A stretch of DNA of 64,000 nucleotides from Quillaja saponaria (GCA_029379385.1 CM055605.1:6607001-6671000); one strand, 5' to 3'; shown: positions 49,473 to 62,320, numbered from the stretch's first letter. The notes: generated by a model not told the origin, from the letters alone. Numbers and translations: made by a program.

Positions 49473-50807
49473 ATGCAAAGATCAAGGTAAATTAAGGACC
49501 TTATCTATCAATATTATGCAATGTGGTTTCTGTTCAGAAGTTTTATATAGATTAGCACCCACCCAAGCACTTACGGTTGCTGAGATAACCATGTTGATAT
49601 CAATATTCCATTTCCATCAGTCTTCTCCTATTGCTTTTACATATATGGGTTCTTAGGTAACATTCATACTTGTTGGAGATATAGGGGATCAGATGTGACT
49701 CAAAAGCAATCTTCTCGAGGTCTACAGCAGCTTCGGAAATCACGTTCTGATTCTGATCCACTGCATCATCGACCAGTTACAGCACGAAGTCCAAAACTAG
49801 GAGATCGCCGCTCCCCAAGAGGTGCTCAGTATGATCCTATGAATCAGAAAAAATTAGGGACCCGGATTGCAGATTTGGAATCTCAATTTCGACAAGCGCA
49901 AGATGAGTTGAAAATTCTGAAGGAGCAGCTGGCTTCAGCTGAAGATGCAAAGAGAGAAGCTCAAGAAGAACTTGAGAAGAAAACCAAGAAATCAGTTGTT
50001 CCAGAGTTGGAAAAGTTCCAAGACAAGTGTCCTCCTACGAATACACAAGAGTTCAACAGAACTGTTACTCAACCACAAGATGAGATACATGAGGATACCC
50101 AACAGGAAACTGATGTTTTTGAAGTGCCGGTTGAGAAAGTAGCAATTCAGTTCAGCGAACCGGCTGATGACTTAGAAAAAGAAACTAAAGCAATTTCCAT
50201 ATCAAGCCTGCCTGAAATATTAGAGTTAGAGAAACAATCCCTTGATGATTTGTCCTGGAAAAATGAAGAGATAATTGTGTTAAAAACAAAGTTAGAAGAG
50301 AAGGAAAAGGAACTAGAATTAATGGGTCAAGAAAACAAGAATTTGAAGAACCAACTCAATGAAGCACATTTGAAAATATCATCTGCTCTTACCAAAGAAG
50401 AGGAAATGACCATAAGGGTAAAACAATTGGGAGAAGAGCTGGAAGCAAGTAAAACAAATGTAGCTAAGTTGGATGAGAAGTTGGAAGCTGTGGAAGGAGA
50501 AAGGGAGTCACTGGTGGCAGAGATGAAGAAACTAAGAGTGCAGACAGAACAGTGGAGAAAGGCAGCAGATGCTGCAGCAGCAGTGCTTGCTGGGGGTGTA
50601 GAAATGAATTCAAGGATTTCTGATAGGTGTAGCTCCACAGACAAGCACTTCGGTGGCATGTTTGATTCATCTACTGGTGGCTATGCTGGATTTGTTGGAT
50701 CTCCTGGAATGGCTGATGACATGGATGATGGTTTTGGAAGTGGAAAGAGGAAAGGCTCTGGAATTAGAATGTTCAGTGACTTGTGGAAGAAGAAAGGCCA
50801 AAAGTGA
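49473..50807 (+). CDS. ICR: Interactor of constitutively active ROPs (ICR/RIP family)
   Basis: Two coding exons: 49473-49486 (ATG, only 14 bases) and 49685-50807, giving 378 residues. ICR proteins are coiled-coil scaffolds that bind active ROP GTPases at the plasma membrane or on microtubules and affect polarity, auxin transport and cell shape. The start reads MQRSRGSDVTQKQSSRGLQQ. A conserved basic part containing DPLHHRPVTARSPKLGDRRS follows, then NQKKLGTRIADLESQFRQAQ, the hallmark N-terminal motif. Heptad-rich coiled coil covers most of the rest. QWRKAADAAAAVLAGG near residues 293-308 and the basic C-terminus GIRMFSDLWKKKGQK are conserved in ICR1/ICR4-type members and are linked to ROP binding and membrane association. 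The tiny first exon is needed for a proper start. I cannot decide between ICR1 and ICR4. Confidence 0.92.
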
Positions 50808-51974
50808 CTCCTTTTGCTATCATCCTGGGATTTAAACAACATCACATTGTTTTCATGTTTTGTTGGTAGGCGACTAGCAGTTAAGTTACTTACTGTTCTG
50901 CTATTTGGTTGATTAGTCCTTATTATAATTTGTGCATTATTAAGGCCATTATCCAGGTGGTTATCCTTGCATGATTTGTGCAAGTTAAGAGTTTCAAGCC
51001 CTTGAAGACTTGATATTTATTATCATAAGTAGTTTCAGAAGGCTTATATTTCCCTTCTGCCGGAGGGGCATTTTGTGGAAGGCCTGCTTGTAAGCACTTC
51101 TGAGCTATTTTTTATTATATGTTATATGAATCTGGGTTAAAGTCTCTCATTCTTACTTTCCAGTGGAACCCAAAAACAGTGGCTATATGAATTAGCCTTG
51201 GCATTTCTGCATTGATCTGTTCAGTTGTTGAGTTGGCCAACCTTCAATCCCAACCCCAGGCTAGGTGCTACAGAAGCTGCTGATCATTAGCCTGAGAATG
51301 TTTACTTGATATTCACAATGTACATTAGCTTTATGCAGCTACTAATTACTTTTTCCTGCATGTAGTCATCTGCTAATAATTTGTCATAGTGGAAAACTTG
51401 GTGCAAAAAGAAATGAAATTCTTCTGGAGATTGAATCAGCCACAGAACCAACTGTACAAACACCCCAACCCCCACCCAGCAAAAAGTATATTGTCTTCCC
51501 TATGTTAGCAATATTATTATATCGAATTCTCTTAAGTTAGAACACCACAGGCCACAGTATAATGGAAGAATAAAATTCTATACTTCGTAATCACAACTAT
51601 TATACCAAAGCTGTTTATCTTATACTTGCTGAACCTCTGTCCGCACAACATGAACATAATGTTTTAACTCATAACCATAAATTACCATAGCAAACCCATA
51701 GACACTATCACAGAAAGAGGTGCAAATTCTCAAAATCCCCAAATTAACCAATCTCCAATTCTTGTCTTTGTTTTTTTTTTTTTTTTTTTTCATGTTGTGA
51801 ACAAGCAGCTGATAGATTTTATAATTGAGATTTGAGATCAACCTTTTCTTGCATTTTGATCTATTAAATTCTTAACTCATCACAGAAAACATTTGGCCAA
51901 GGAACAAGAAACTAAAAATATGGTGGCATAGTTCAAAAAAAAAAAAAAAAAAAAACCACCTTGCTTGTTAAAAG
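50808..51974. other. ICR 3' UTR and intergenic region
   Basis: The ICR 3' UTR is followed by ordinary AT-rich DNA. A T run of 21 bases lies near 51770 and an A run of about 21 bases near 51937, immediately beside the end of DOT2 copy 2. No gene or structured feature was recognised. Confidence 0.55.
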
Positions 51975-52605
51975 CTGAATGCTTCAAGATTTAAGCTTCT
52001 TCGATGTGCTAAAATGCCAACAAGTTTACTCATTTTCTTGTCCGTGTTTCTGCCACCCTATTCAACACTTTCTTTTAAGTAGCTTCAAAATACTTGATAA
52101 TCTTTTCCCTACTGTTACTTCATGGATAGTTACATCTGGAACCATCTCCTAGTCCATCCACAAGCCTTGTCAACCTTTCCTTCATCGAGAGGTTTTGCCT
52201 CTTCATCTTTCTTCATAAAGACATGTTCACTTTCTGGCGTATGTGCAATAAGCGAATGTTCACTTTCTGGCTTATGTGCAATAAGCCACACAAATTCTTC
52301 CATATTTGTGAAAACCACTTGAGACTTTCCAGTTGTAGTAGGGTTTTTGATTATTTGCAGTCTGACTGCTAGGATTAGTGGCAAGCAAGGCAATGGCTTG
52401 AGGACCAAAAGCTGCCCCCTCTTCCTGCTTTTAAAGAGATATTCTTCTTGCTCTCTCTAAGTATTTAATTTATGAAGATACTAATCATCACCATAAGCAA
52501 AAATTGGAGTTTCTTGTTCCTCCAATTTGACATGAAGAGTTTGTTGTTCTAGTATGCAATTTGGATGCTTCATCAGCTTTTTGCATAAGCAGACTGGTAA
52601 GTATT
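51975..52605 (-). pseudogene. SART-1/DOT2-like pseudogene, copy 2 (inverted, deleted)
   Basis: On the minus strand this repeats parts of the pseudogene at 42760-44190. From its 5' side it contains NNTYQSAYAK (absent from copy 1), a frame-shifted KADEAS and leucine-rich stretch, TTGKSQVVFTNMEEFVWLIA, KDEEAKPLDEGKVDKA, and a segment like IHEVTVGKRLSSILKLL. It then jumps from GGCATTTTA to the last codons and the 3' UTR start (CACATCGAAGAAGC, then GAAGCATTCAGCTT). The DNA equivalent to 43791-44165 of copy 1 is missing. A 33-bp tandem duplication (52225-52290) repeats LIAHKPESEHS. Several frameshifts make it non-functional. Confidence 0.8.
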
Positions 52606-53821
52606 GTTTCTAACACTTACTTGGATCAGGAAGGACTGAGATGAAGAGCACGAGGCTGAGAGGGTAGGTTTGGAACAGAGACAATTTTTTTTTCTTTTTT
52701 AAATAATCCATTCTTGGTTCAAATTTTAAACATTACAAAAAAGTTGGTACTAGTCTGCAAATTTAATTAATAAAGCAGTAAATGTAGGTTTTTTTTTTTT
52801 TTTTTTTTTTTTTTGGTACAGTCAGAAAATGTAGCCTTATATGAGAAGGGCCACAATAACCAATTTGAAGTTTTAACAGGCGCCCTCGGATCTGGGGTTA
52901 TTTATGCCAGAGGACTATCAAATCAAGTTTCAGTTTCATTACAAAATGCAAACATCTTGCAGATTGGACAGAATCGATAAACTCGACAATGGATCCTCAA
53001 TCCATTGAAAGTCACAGAAAATATATCCATCAGTGCAAACAGTCTAACGTAATACAGTGTGGCCGCTTAAGGAAGAGAGCTAACAGCTTTTCACAATTCT
53101 AACACTACCAAAATAGAACAAATTACAGCTAGTAAGGCTTATTTTGGACCTGTTAGAAGTATTAGGAAATGGGAAGGAAAACATTCTCGAGGAGTGGGAA
53201 AGGAAAGAGCAGTGCATCTCCTAAAGGAGCCTGAATGTCTATACAAATTGTCCTTGCTTACTCCAGATACTCAATTAACAGTTGTAATAAAAAACAATTC
53301 CTAATTCTCTTTTATCCCATCTCTAATAGGAAAGGTATCTCCATCACCTGGCTTTCTATGGATAAAAGCAAGAACGGAATTTACTCACATGGTAACTTCA
53401 TTTCCATCATGTTCTCCTTTCATTTGCACCATAAATTTCCTTCATGTTCAGCACGCCACTACTATGAGTACAATGATGATCTTTACGAGATAATAGCATC
53501 AAATTTTGGAATAATTATCAAATTTTGGAATGTTATTTACAGGAAACCAGAAGAGAGGAAGAGAAGGGGTTGGGGCATTACAGACTAGATAAAGGCAAAC
53601 AGCAACCTTCCAGGCTTCCATTAAGTAGAATAATTTGTTTTCCTTTGACATCTGTATAAGAGATTATGTGTGTGAGGAAGAGCAAATGCCTGACCTTCAA
53701 ACAAGTTTCATAGATCTCCCTGAGCACTTGATCAAACTCCCAGCCGAAGCTCAGCTAGCTAAACAGCCATGGAAAGCATCTTCAGTTTGATAGGAGACTA
53801 AACCACTAAGTTAACTAAAAA
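52606..53821. other. Intergenic region and DA2 3' UTR
   Basis: Contains a T run of about 24 bases near 52791-52814, then mixed-composition DNA. The ORF at 53235-53588 is not recognisable. The last few hundred bases before 53822 should hold the DA2 3' UTR on the minus strand. Confidence 0.5.
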
Positions 53822-56800
53822 CTACTGCCAGGAATCCTCATGTCCACTTGTCATGGCTCGAGCCTCAGCCAGAGACACAGCCATGGCTAGCATCATCTGC
53901 TCCTCAAAACTTTCAGGAATAATGGGCTGTGTGACATTTTCAAGGCTGGTTTCTATGTCATCTGGCCCTGGTAAAGAAGATATTCTGTTGGTTTCTTCTG
54001 CTACAACAGAGCTTGTGTAGCTTGTTGCTACTTCGGCCACCTCTGATCCATGGTCGAAATCGCATTCACCATCAACCCTATCTGTTGCCACCCTGCCATC
54101 AGGTGATCCCTCATTGTGGCTGTCTGCCAGCGGATAATTAACTGCATCTCTATCCACCCTGTAGAACCTATTGGCCCCAGGAAGCATGTTGATTATTGAC
54201 ATATTTCCATCAGAAGAGTTCACAGATGATTCTCCGATTTGCTGGTGTTCTGCGAGAGCAGCTATTGCACAAGCAAGACCCTGAGATGGGGATGATGATG
54301 ATCCAGCTTGTGGTCCCATGGCAGGTGCGATGTATTGATCTTCACTTGGATATCGTCCAGAAGGAGCATCAGCATAGAGTAGATTTCTCTGCCTTCCACT
54401 CTCCTGTCGTTAAATTTTTTTCACAATTCATCAAAAAATATTGATAAATTATTAGTAGATGAGAAATATGTGCAACTGTGGCCCAAACCCAGAAAGTACT
54501 TTAACAGAATAGGATAGACAAACAAATTGCAAATGCATATTGGATTACCAAGGACACCTATTCCTTGAGATTGCCCAAATCAAACTTTCATTTCGGTTGT
54601 GGTCAGTCCCTTGTTTCCTCATCAACGAAAGTTATAGACCCTTGATACTTCTAAAGAAGTCTACTTATAAATGAGAGTTTCTCAAAATCGTTAAAGTTCT
54701 AAGGGAATTTTAAGTCATTCATTGAAGTCTTTATATCCTCATCATAATAGCTCATGTAAGCAATATATAAAATGCATCTACCACAGAAAAAGAAAAAACA
54801 AAACCTTACCAATTAAAAAATAAGGGTTAAGAATCACTTATCACAGGAAAAAAAAGTCATAGATAATGCAAACACTTCTATAGAAGATGGAATTTGCATT
54901 CAATAAATTCAAACTCTACAATTTATTATGATCTAAACAACAAACTTAAATGCCATATAATTTTTCTTTGTTGAAGGGAGCTTGTTCCCAGATCTTTACA
55001 GAGTAAGGCATCACATCCCCTCTGCTAGGTTGTATTTTTTCTTTAATCAATAAAATTTGGGGGTAACACTACGGCTCCCTTTTCCCCAAAAAAAAAATAA
55101 TATTGTTCCTTGCAAACACATTGACGTCAAGAGCTCAAGAGAACCACTATTCTATACAAACGACATCAAAATAGACTCACACTCAATGGGGCACTTATAT
55201 AGTACAGATTTCTACAAAGAAATTCTTAGGCTCCCTTGAACCCAAGTAATATTATTATAATATGAAGCTCCATAAAAATTGGACGACAAGCAATTGATGA
55301 AGTCAGATCTTTGCCAGAGGATAACTCATTTCTAATATTGAATTAAACTTTAAATTCTCTTAATGTTCATAGGTAAAAGCATCTCAAACATAAGTATTCC
55401 CAAGTTTCCACCTGAATGGAGAGCCAGATTGCTTCCATGAACATGATGTCCTCAAGATCCACATCAAATTGATCATCCCTGCAATTTTCAGCAAGAAACA
55501 AAAATCAAATACGAAAATTAATCAGCTTTTCTTAACAAGACATATGGAAGGATGTTACACACAAGTATTAGTAAATAGATGCAAGCATATAAATGCTCAT
55601 GCTACAAAGAATCATCATCTATGATGACCAAAGATGTGAGCTTCTCAGGTTGTGGGATTGATGTTACCATTTGTTCATGGTAAAGTAGCCATGCCATATA
55701 CTAGTAAAATGCCAAAATCACCATACAAAGCTGAATTCTTTCTTTATTTTTTTACATCATCAAAACTACTACTATTACATCTGCTTTCTGTAATCAATAC
55801 TTCATCTTGAAAATTGGTGTACTAATTGCATATAGGAAACACATGTCAAAAACTCATTTTCTTACATTTTTTAATATTCCAATCTTCTATTCACCTTGAA
55901 GAGTCCTCAAGTCGAGAGTCCTCTCCTCAGGCTCCCCAACTGAAATTCGCTTTAACAACGAGATCAAAGGTTAAACTCCCAAATTTTGTTTTTGAAATTT
56001 GGGCACCCCTCAACATTCTACATACCAGTAGCCGCCATTTCACTTACAATTACATGTGAGAAAATTAGGCAAGCTATTGAGGAGTAATCCAGGATGTAAG
56101 TCTTGTAATGGCATGGACAGGACCACTTACTTACCTACTGGGAAAAACTTATTCCATACCCTAGCCCCTATGTCCATTGACGAGTAATCCAGGATGTAAG
56201 TCTTGTATTGGCATGGACAGGACCATTTACTTACCTACTGGGAAAAACTTATTTCATGCCCTAGCCCTCTGATAAATCAGCTGCCAACTCAATCTAACCA
56301 AGCTCAAATCATGTCTTCAGAAGTCTCAAAAGAAACACTGTAAAAGGAAGGGGAATGCTTTGTTGTCACAAATTAATGACTATCTCTTGAAGCAATGAAC
56401 ATCATATTTTTGTTTCTAAAACAAGCATACAAACAAGAGAGAATCAGAAATTACCCTCGCTCGTGTTTTACCAGATTATAAAACATATAGATGTTCTCCA
56501 GTATCATTTAAATTATATATGGAGAGAGCATTTCATTGCATCTCAGTGTACAAGCTCAAAGCAGCTTGCAGGCAGAGCAAATTCCCAAAGTCCCAATGAA
56601 CAAGCTCAAACAATGACTTAGTCTTGAAGGCAGCTCAGGTGAGCTCAAATACCCCATACTCCTCACCATGATGATCACAAAGCCTCAACATAAACCTCTA
56701 GAGCCAAAAGTAAAATTAAAATGTTATCTAGAACCTCACATATTCCATTAAATTATAAGACAATGCAATCCTAACCAAATCAACTCTTGTAAGTATAAAA

Positions 56801-58681
56801 TAAAACTTGTACTGATTATTGTAAAATAGGGAATAATGAGTTTCCACGTCTCTAAAGGAACTATCTGAAACCCAATAAAAGAAAATGTAGCACAACACCC
56901 AGTGAGAGCTACAAGGACTCCATATGTAACTGTCTTAATTCATAATAGATTCAACGCTTACATTTGTAATAGATAAGTTACAACTTAACGGTTGGAATAT
57001 TGAAATGAATATTATAAGGCCCAGTCGTGTCAGGAAGATATTTTCTAGACAAGTTTTAATTTCACTTTCTTTCTTAATACTTATTCTACTCATTTTAGGG
57101 TAAATTTAAGAAATAACACATGGGAAACATACAAATTATGATTCATGATGACAAATGAAAAACAAATAAACAGAAAGAATCTCATGCCTGTTTCCCCTAG
57201 GAGCAGGAGGTTGTCTGATCATTGGGGTAGCACATGAATCTTGAGAAGAAACAATTTCCTCACCTTCAACAACAGACACAGTAGATGGAGCTGCTAAAAA
57301 TTTTAAACAAAAGGCAAAAGTTTCAGAGAATACAACAAGTGGATACAAGAAACACACAGGTAGAACCCAGGTCTCTAGTAAACGAGTACCTGCATTTGAG
57401 CTGAGTTCAACATCCACGGGTGCCGTATTTCTGCTTGAACAGCTTAAATCTTGTCTTTTATGAATTCTTTCTTCTTCATCCTGAAGTTCTTGCCGCCGCA
57501 TCCTAATTTTCGCTTCTATAACACGTTGTTCTTCCTGCATAAGTTTAGAGGTATGAATATAACATTCAAGTAATTTGGTAAACAATTTAGCATAAAAATC
57601 CCTAAATTCACTGCAAAAGAACAGAGGAAAAAAATTACTTACAATTTGCTCCAGGCCTTTTTCTTCCTTAGATTTAACACCACGATACTCCACAGCATAA
57701 TTTTCAGTTTTGCAAAAAGGACATCTCACAATGTTAAGTGCAACCTCTGATATAAAATTTGAAGAAATAAAAGGATTGGCACTAGTCAGATAGGCCATAT
57801 CAGTTGTTCCTTAAAAATTAAATCCAAAATCTAATGGTGAAGGATACTGAGTAGGGCGAGTTGAATTGGGAACTTTCATCTGCAAAAAACATTCTGGTAA
57901 AAGGAAGTATATCAGATTGCATAAAAATGCAAATGACAACACATATCAGGGGTTGCAATCACCAAATAGCTACCTGTACAAACGCTTTTCATGCAACATC
58001 TTGATCGGTTGAGACTTGGATAATACTAGAGTAAGAAGGAAAAATAGGTGGCACAGGCTGATTAGAAATGTCATATGCAGCATTTCAAAACTTATAAGTT
58101 GACTCAACATGCGAGAAATTCTACAGAACTATTTCATAGGTTTGGCTTCAACTAATTCAATTCTATACTGAAAAAGTAAATTAAAACGCAAACAAAATGT
58201 TAACATCTTCTGGATCCTAATGGGGATCCTTACAACATCGCAATTCAAGACAGTTTTACAAAGTTGAAATGTTAATATTTCTGTATTCTCAAATTTAAAG
58301 AAAGAGACAAAGGGAAGTTCAGGGGACTCTCAAGTAAAGTTGTAAAATATTTAATAATACTTCTTTTTCTATAAAAAAAGTTTTAAAAAAGAAAATAGAA
58401 AAGTTAGCATAATAAGTTGCTAAAATAAAAAAGTTGTACCAAAAAATAAAATAAAAACAAAAATTACAGGTATGTAAAAGAAATCAGACCAGATAGCAAA
58501 TTGGGCATTCTTCAAGATCACAAGTGCAATCTTCATCCCCAGGATAGCAGGGTGCAAGCTTCGATTCAAGTATGAGTTTTCTCAGCTTCTTATGATCTAC
58601 ATCTTTATGACTGTACAGCCCCTGCGGCCTTGTATATTTTTCATCTACCACTTGTCTTCTCCTCCCAAGTTTATTACCCAT
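53822..58681 (-). CDS. DA2: RING-type E3 ubiquitin ligase DA2 (GW2 family)
   Basis: Eight coding exons: 58681-58490, 58025-57974, 57893-57848, 57724-57643, 57534-57390, 57293-57188, 55478-55412 and 54403-53822, giving 423 residues (Arabidopsis DA2 is about 400). It starts [20 protein letters not shown]. The variant RING is at 59-101: C59, C62, C74, C75, C80, C83, C98 and C101, with N91. Mutations at C59 and N91 were used in Arabidopsis to disable DA2. After the RING come VEYRGVK, a charged helix ([16 protein letters not shown]), [16 protein letters not shown] and the C-terminal [15 protein letters not shown], which resembles a ubiquitin-interacting motif. DA2 ubiquitinates and activates the peptidase DA1 and so limits seed and organ growth. 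All introns are GT-AG except the one after 57188, which starts with GC. The exons keep phase throughout. Confidence 0.95.
56076..56268. repeat. Two tandem copies of a 100-bp unit in a DA2 intron
   Basis: Units at about 56076-56175 and 56176-56268 share GAGTAATCCAGGATGTAAGT, GGCATGGACAGGACCA, CTTACCTACTGGGAAAAACT and CCCTAGCCC with few differences. The offset is exactly 100 bp. They lie in the long intron between DA2 exons 6 and 7, the one that starts with GC. The high similarity suggests a fairly recent duplication. Confidence 0.9.
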
Positions 58682-59830
58682 CTAATGAAATTCAGAGACC
58701 TTTCTTCTTCTTCTTCTAGGTAGTTATTCCGTAAATTATATTACAAATCAAACATAACAACAAGAATAGCGGACCATTCTCTCAGTGATTATTCAGTAAA
58801 ACATTTTACAATTGTACTAAAACAATTAAATTGTATTAACAACATAGACAACAAATATCAACCACATGGTACTCTAAAGAGCCTAACCCTTGCCTCACAC
58901 CATATCAACAGAGAAGATATGGGTTTCCGTAATCTCTCAATCCTGCAATTTGGTAAAAAGACAAAAGAAAATTAGAGTGATTAAATCATCCAATATACAT
59001 TTGCAAACCATCAAGAGTAAGTGAGAAAAGAAAGATAGAAAGAGGCAGAGATTAACTTTCCACATAATTACAATACGACTCAAGACTCATACTCGTTATT
59101 CTCTACCGTTCTAGTCAAAAGAATTTCTTCAATGCACTGATAGTCAAGAAACAGTGTTTCAATTATGCTAATGCTAAATATAACAGAAGCAAATATTGGC
59201 ATGAAGCTTGAATTCATACTTAATAATTTTCTTCAATCACATCAACACATTCCATGCTATAAACCATGAGAGTCATAAAAACCAAACACATACACAAAAT
59301 TCAGAACCCTAATTTTTGGCACTAAACAGTACTCTGAGCTTCAATTAGCCATTATCGCTGACCACAAACCTTTGTAAACATAACAAAGCAATTAATACTT
59401 CGAAAAAACTTGCAAATCCACTCCTAAACTTCACTCTTAACACTTGCATACAAACAAAAACGAAAGGCGCACACATAGAACAAACACAGAGCTCCATCCT
59501 CATAAAAATGGTTCCAACAATGGAAATTAAGCTAATAAACAACAATCAATCAGAGAAAAGATTGAGATAGAGAAATGAACCTAAAATTCTTGGAACGGTT
59601 GCCGAGCCACTTCAAGACTGTATTTCTCATACATAAAGAGAGAGCGAGAGAGAGAGAGAGAGTTTCTCTTTCTTCTTCTTTATAATTTTCTGTTTGTTCC
59701 TTTCGGCCTCTGAGTGCTCTATCCGCCAGAGAGAGAGAAGAGAGAGAGGCTTTGTGTTTGTGTGAGGAAATGAAATGTAAGGGAAGCAAGCAAGCCACTC
59801 ACGATAAAGTACCAGACACAGAAAGAATCA
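58682..59830 (-). other. DA2 5' leader with leader intron
   Basis: On the minus strand a likely non-coding first exon covers about 59800-59580. It contains a GA/CT-rich microsatellite (59637-59662, CTCTCTCTCT on the transcript side). A possible donor (TTTTAG before GTTCAT) lies near 59579. The next exon would start near 58710, after a pyrimidine tract, and carry the start codon at 58681. CT-rich leaders are common in plant genes. Exact ends are estimates. Confidence 0.5.
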
Positions 59831-60187
59831 TTACATTACTAAGATCAAACTACCTTTCAAAAACTCAATATATTAAACCATTATCTAATAATTAATTGGA
59901 CCTTGCTCAAATAGAATTAATTTTTTTTATCCTTGGGCGTTTGGACCGAACCCGACCCGAGACTACAGAGTACAGAAACTTTGAATCAGATATCATTCCG
60001 CTCAAATTTTATTCACAATGATAAGTTGAAATAGATTAAACCATTATCTAATTTAGTTATTAAAGAATGAATTTTTTTTAGATTAAGTCAAATCTTAATT
60101 TATCATCATATATCACTGAGTTAATGTTATTTTGAAGATATAAAAATTAGGTTAACAAAAATGATGTTTAGTAATTTTTTGTGCCAC

Positions 60188-60738
60188 TGAGAGGCGTGAA
60201 AAAAATTATCAACTCGTCGAACCCAACTCAACTCACTATAACTTGATCGAATCAAAATGACCTATAAAAATTCAATTTTACGATTGAGTAAGTCTTTGAT
60301 TCTTATTCCGGGTTGGGTTGAGTAACAGGGTTAAGATTTTTTAAATCCGGGTGTACCCGACCCACCTTACTTTATGTTTTAATGTCAATTAAATTATTTT
60401 TTATATAAAAAAGAAGTCTAAATATAAAATATTACTATGTAAATATCAGATTTTATATTATTGCCAAATATACATTATTGTTTCATCTTTTAATTTTATT
60501 TTGTAATATTAAATATTTTTAATTTATTTTCATTTCGTTAAAAAAACCTATAACTTAATATGGTTTTTATTATTTTAAATTTTAATTTTCAATCCACTTG
60601 ACTTATATAAAGGGTGAAAATTGTTATTACTTGACCACTCGACTTAAAAAGTTAGATAAAAATTTTAGCACCTGAATTATTCGAGCTGGGTGACATTTTA
60701 TCTTTACCTGAACCGACTTATCCGGTTGCACACCCCTA
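60188..60738. mobile_element. Possible hAT-like element
   Basis: The right end GTTGCACACCCCTA is, reversed, TAGGGGTGTG. This is the same terminal octamer as the element at 8840-9448. The left end AGAGGCGTGAAAA near 60190 is a weaker match. The interior contains ACCCAACTCAACTC and reversed GGGTTGGGTTGAGT phrases typical of these elements. No convincing 8-bp target duplication was found, so the left boundary is uncertain. Confidence 0.45.
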
Positions 60739-62220
60739 ATCGCTGGCATCAAACTTAAGAGTTCAATTTGATTGCAAATTGATTGATTAAAGTAATCTTA
60801 GTACTTGAAAAAAAAATAGTTGATTTTGTTATCTAACATGGATTGTTATAGATGTAAACATGGAGTAGACAAAAAAAAAAGTTGATTGATTTGGTAGACA
60901 AGTCTAACAACTTTTATTTCCTCTATTTTATGCAGCTGAATATATATTTACTTTTAGTTATTTTCTGTTATTGTTTACAATAGTCTAGATTAAAAATTAT
61001 ACTTGGAGAGACTTAATGTGATATTGATGTGCAAGGAGGAACATGGCCGGCAATAATTCTTCCCTGCTCTTGTGGAAGTTGTATAAATGCTATTTTGCTT
61101 TGAAATTGTCACTTCTTAACACAATATGATTTGACTGGGTACTTTGAGCTTAGAGCAGAGCATAGAGAACTTTTATAGTTAATTATTTATTTATTATTAA
61201 AAAAAAAAAAAAAAAACCTTTTACACATTAAAAAAAAAAAAGGTAGAATAACATACTTACGTCCAAAATTTCAGAATATATGTTAAAAAGAAATATATTT
61301 TATGAATTCAAATACATAATCATATATGTCTTAGTTAATACTCTTCACAAACACAGTTAAAATGTAAAATGTAAAATTAAAATTAATTCATTTTTTTATT
61401 AATTGATAGATAATCTATAAATAGTTGTGTCTTTAATAATATAAAGTTTATGAGAAGAGAGAGACATTCCGTTATATAGCTCATAAATCGAACTCGCTTC
61501 TATATAACTCCAAAAAAATATATATATAGTCTCCCTAACAATTGGTATGTGAATAAAATTTATTCATACATTTTACATAAGTTGATAATTGTTTTAGATA
61601 TTTCTTTTTGAATCATAATAAATGGGTTACAACAATTACTATTTATGTGTTAGGATACTCTTAAATCACCCAAAATTTAGCTGATTTATGTTTCATTATA
61701 TTATGCTGTAAATCGTTAAATACCCTAACGATTTGTTTGTTAATTGAGGCTTTTTATCATGATGTAAAAAAATTTGCATTTTAATAGATTTAATTTTTAT
61801 GTTTTTGTCTTAACAATTATTTTAAAGTGAATATGACATATAAAGCATGAGTCACTAACTTACACATAATGTAATCATCTTATTTATGATAAGTTTGTAT
61901 AATAATTTTGTATTATAGATAGCATTTTCCAAACGGTTATACAAATGAAATTGACATTCATATACACCTTTTTGAGAGAAAGCAACATAAATTAAATTTG
62001 AGTGGGAATCTAGTTACTACCTTTCATATTCTTAAGGCAAGTGGTAAATGGCCCATCCAATTGGTTACCTTTACATGTGTTTTTTGACTATGAATATCAA
62101 ACCGTTTAAAATAGATTGACCAAAAAAAGAGATTGTGATGTACTTTTGTCTAACTCTTTTGCTTTACACACACAAAGAGGACAAATTCCATTCTATCTTT
62201 TGGTTCAAAGTGTTGGTGGG

Positions 62221-62320
62221 TGTAACAATGGGTTTGTTTGTGTTCTATGTGTTCATCCAATTTGTTATTTGGTCATGGAGGGTGTAACAATGGGTTTTGT
62301 TTGTGTCCTTTTGTGATCAC
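62221..62320. repeat. Direct repeat with a 62-bp period
   Basis: TGTAACAATGGGTTTGTTTG at 62221 recurs as TGTAACAATGGGTTTTGTTT at 62283. GGTGGG and GGAGGG precede the two copies. It is a short partial tandem duplication without evident function. Confidence 0.75.

Noticed and set aside
54960..55000. TTGAAGGGAGCTTG, similar to part of miR159/miR319
   Set aside because: Only about 12 bases agree, no foldback partner is seen, and it lies in a DA2 intron.
57136..57798. Single 220-codon frame through DA2 exons 4 to 6
   Set aside because: It reads through introns; splice sites and family alignment show separate exons.
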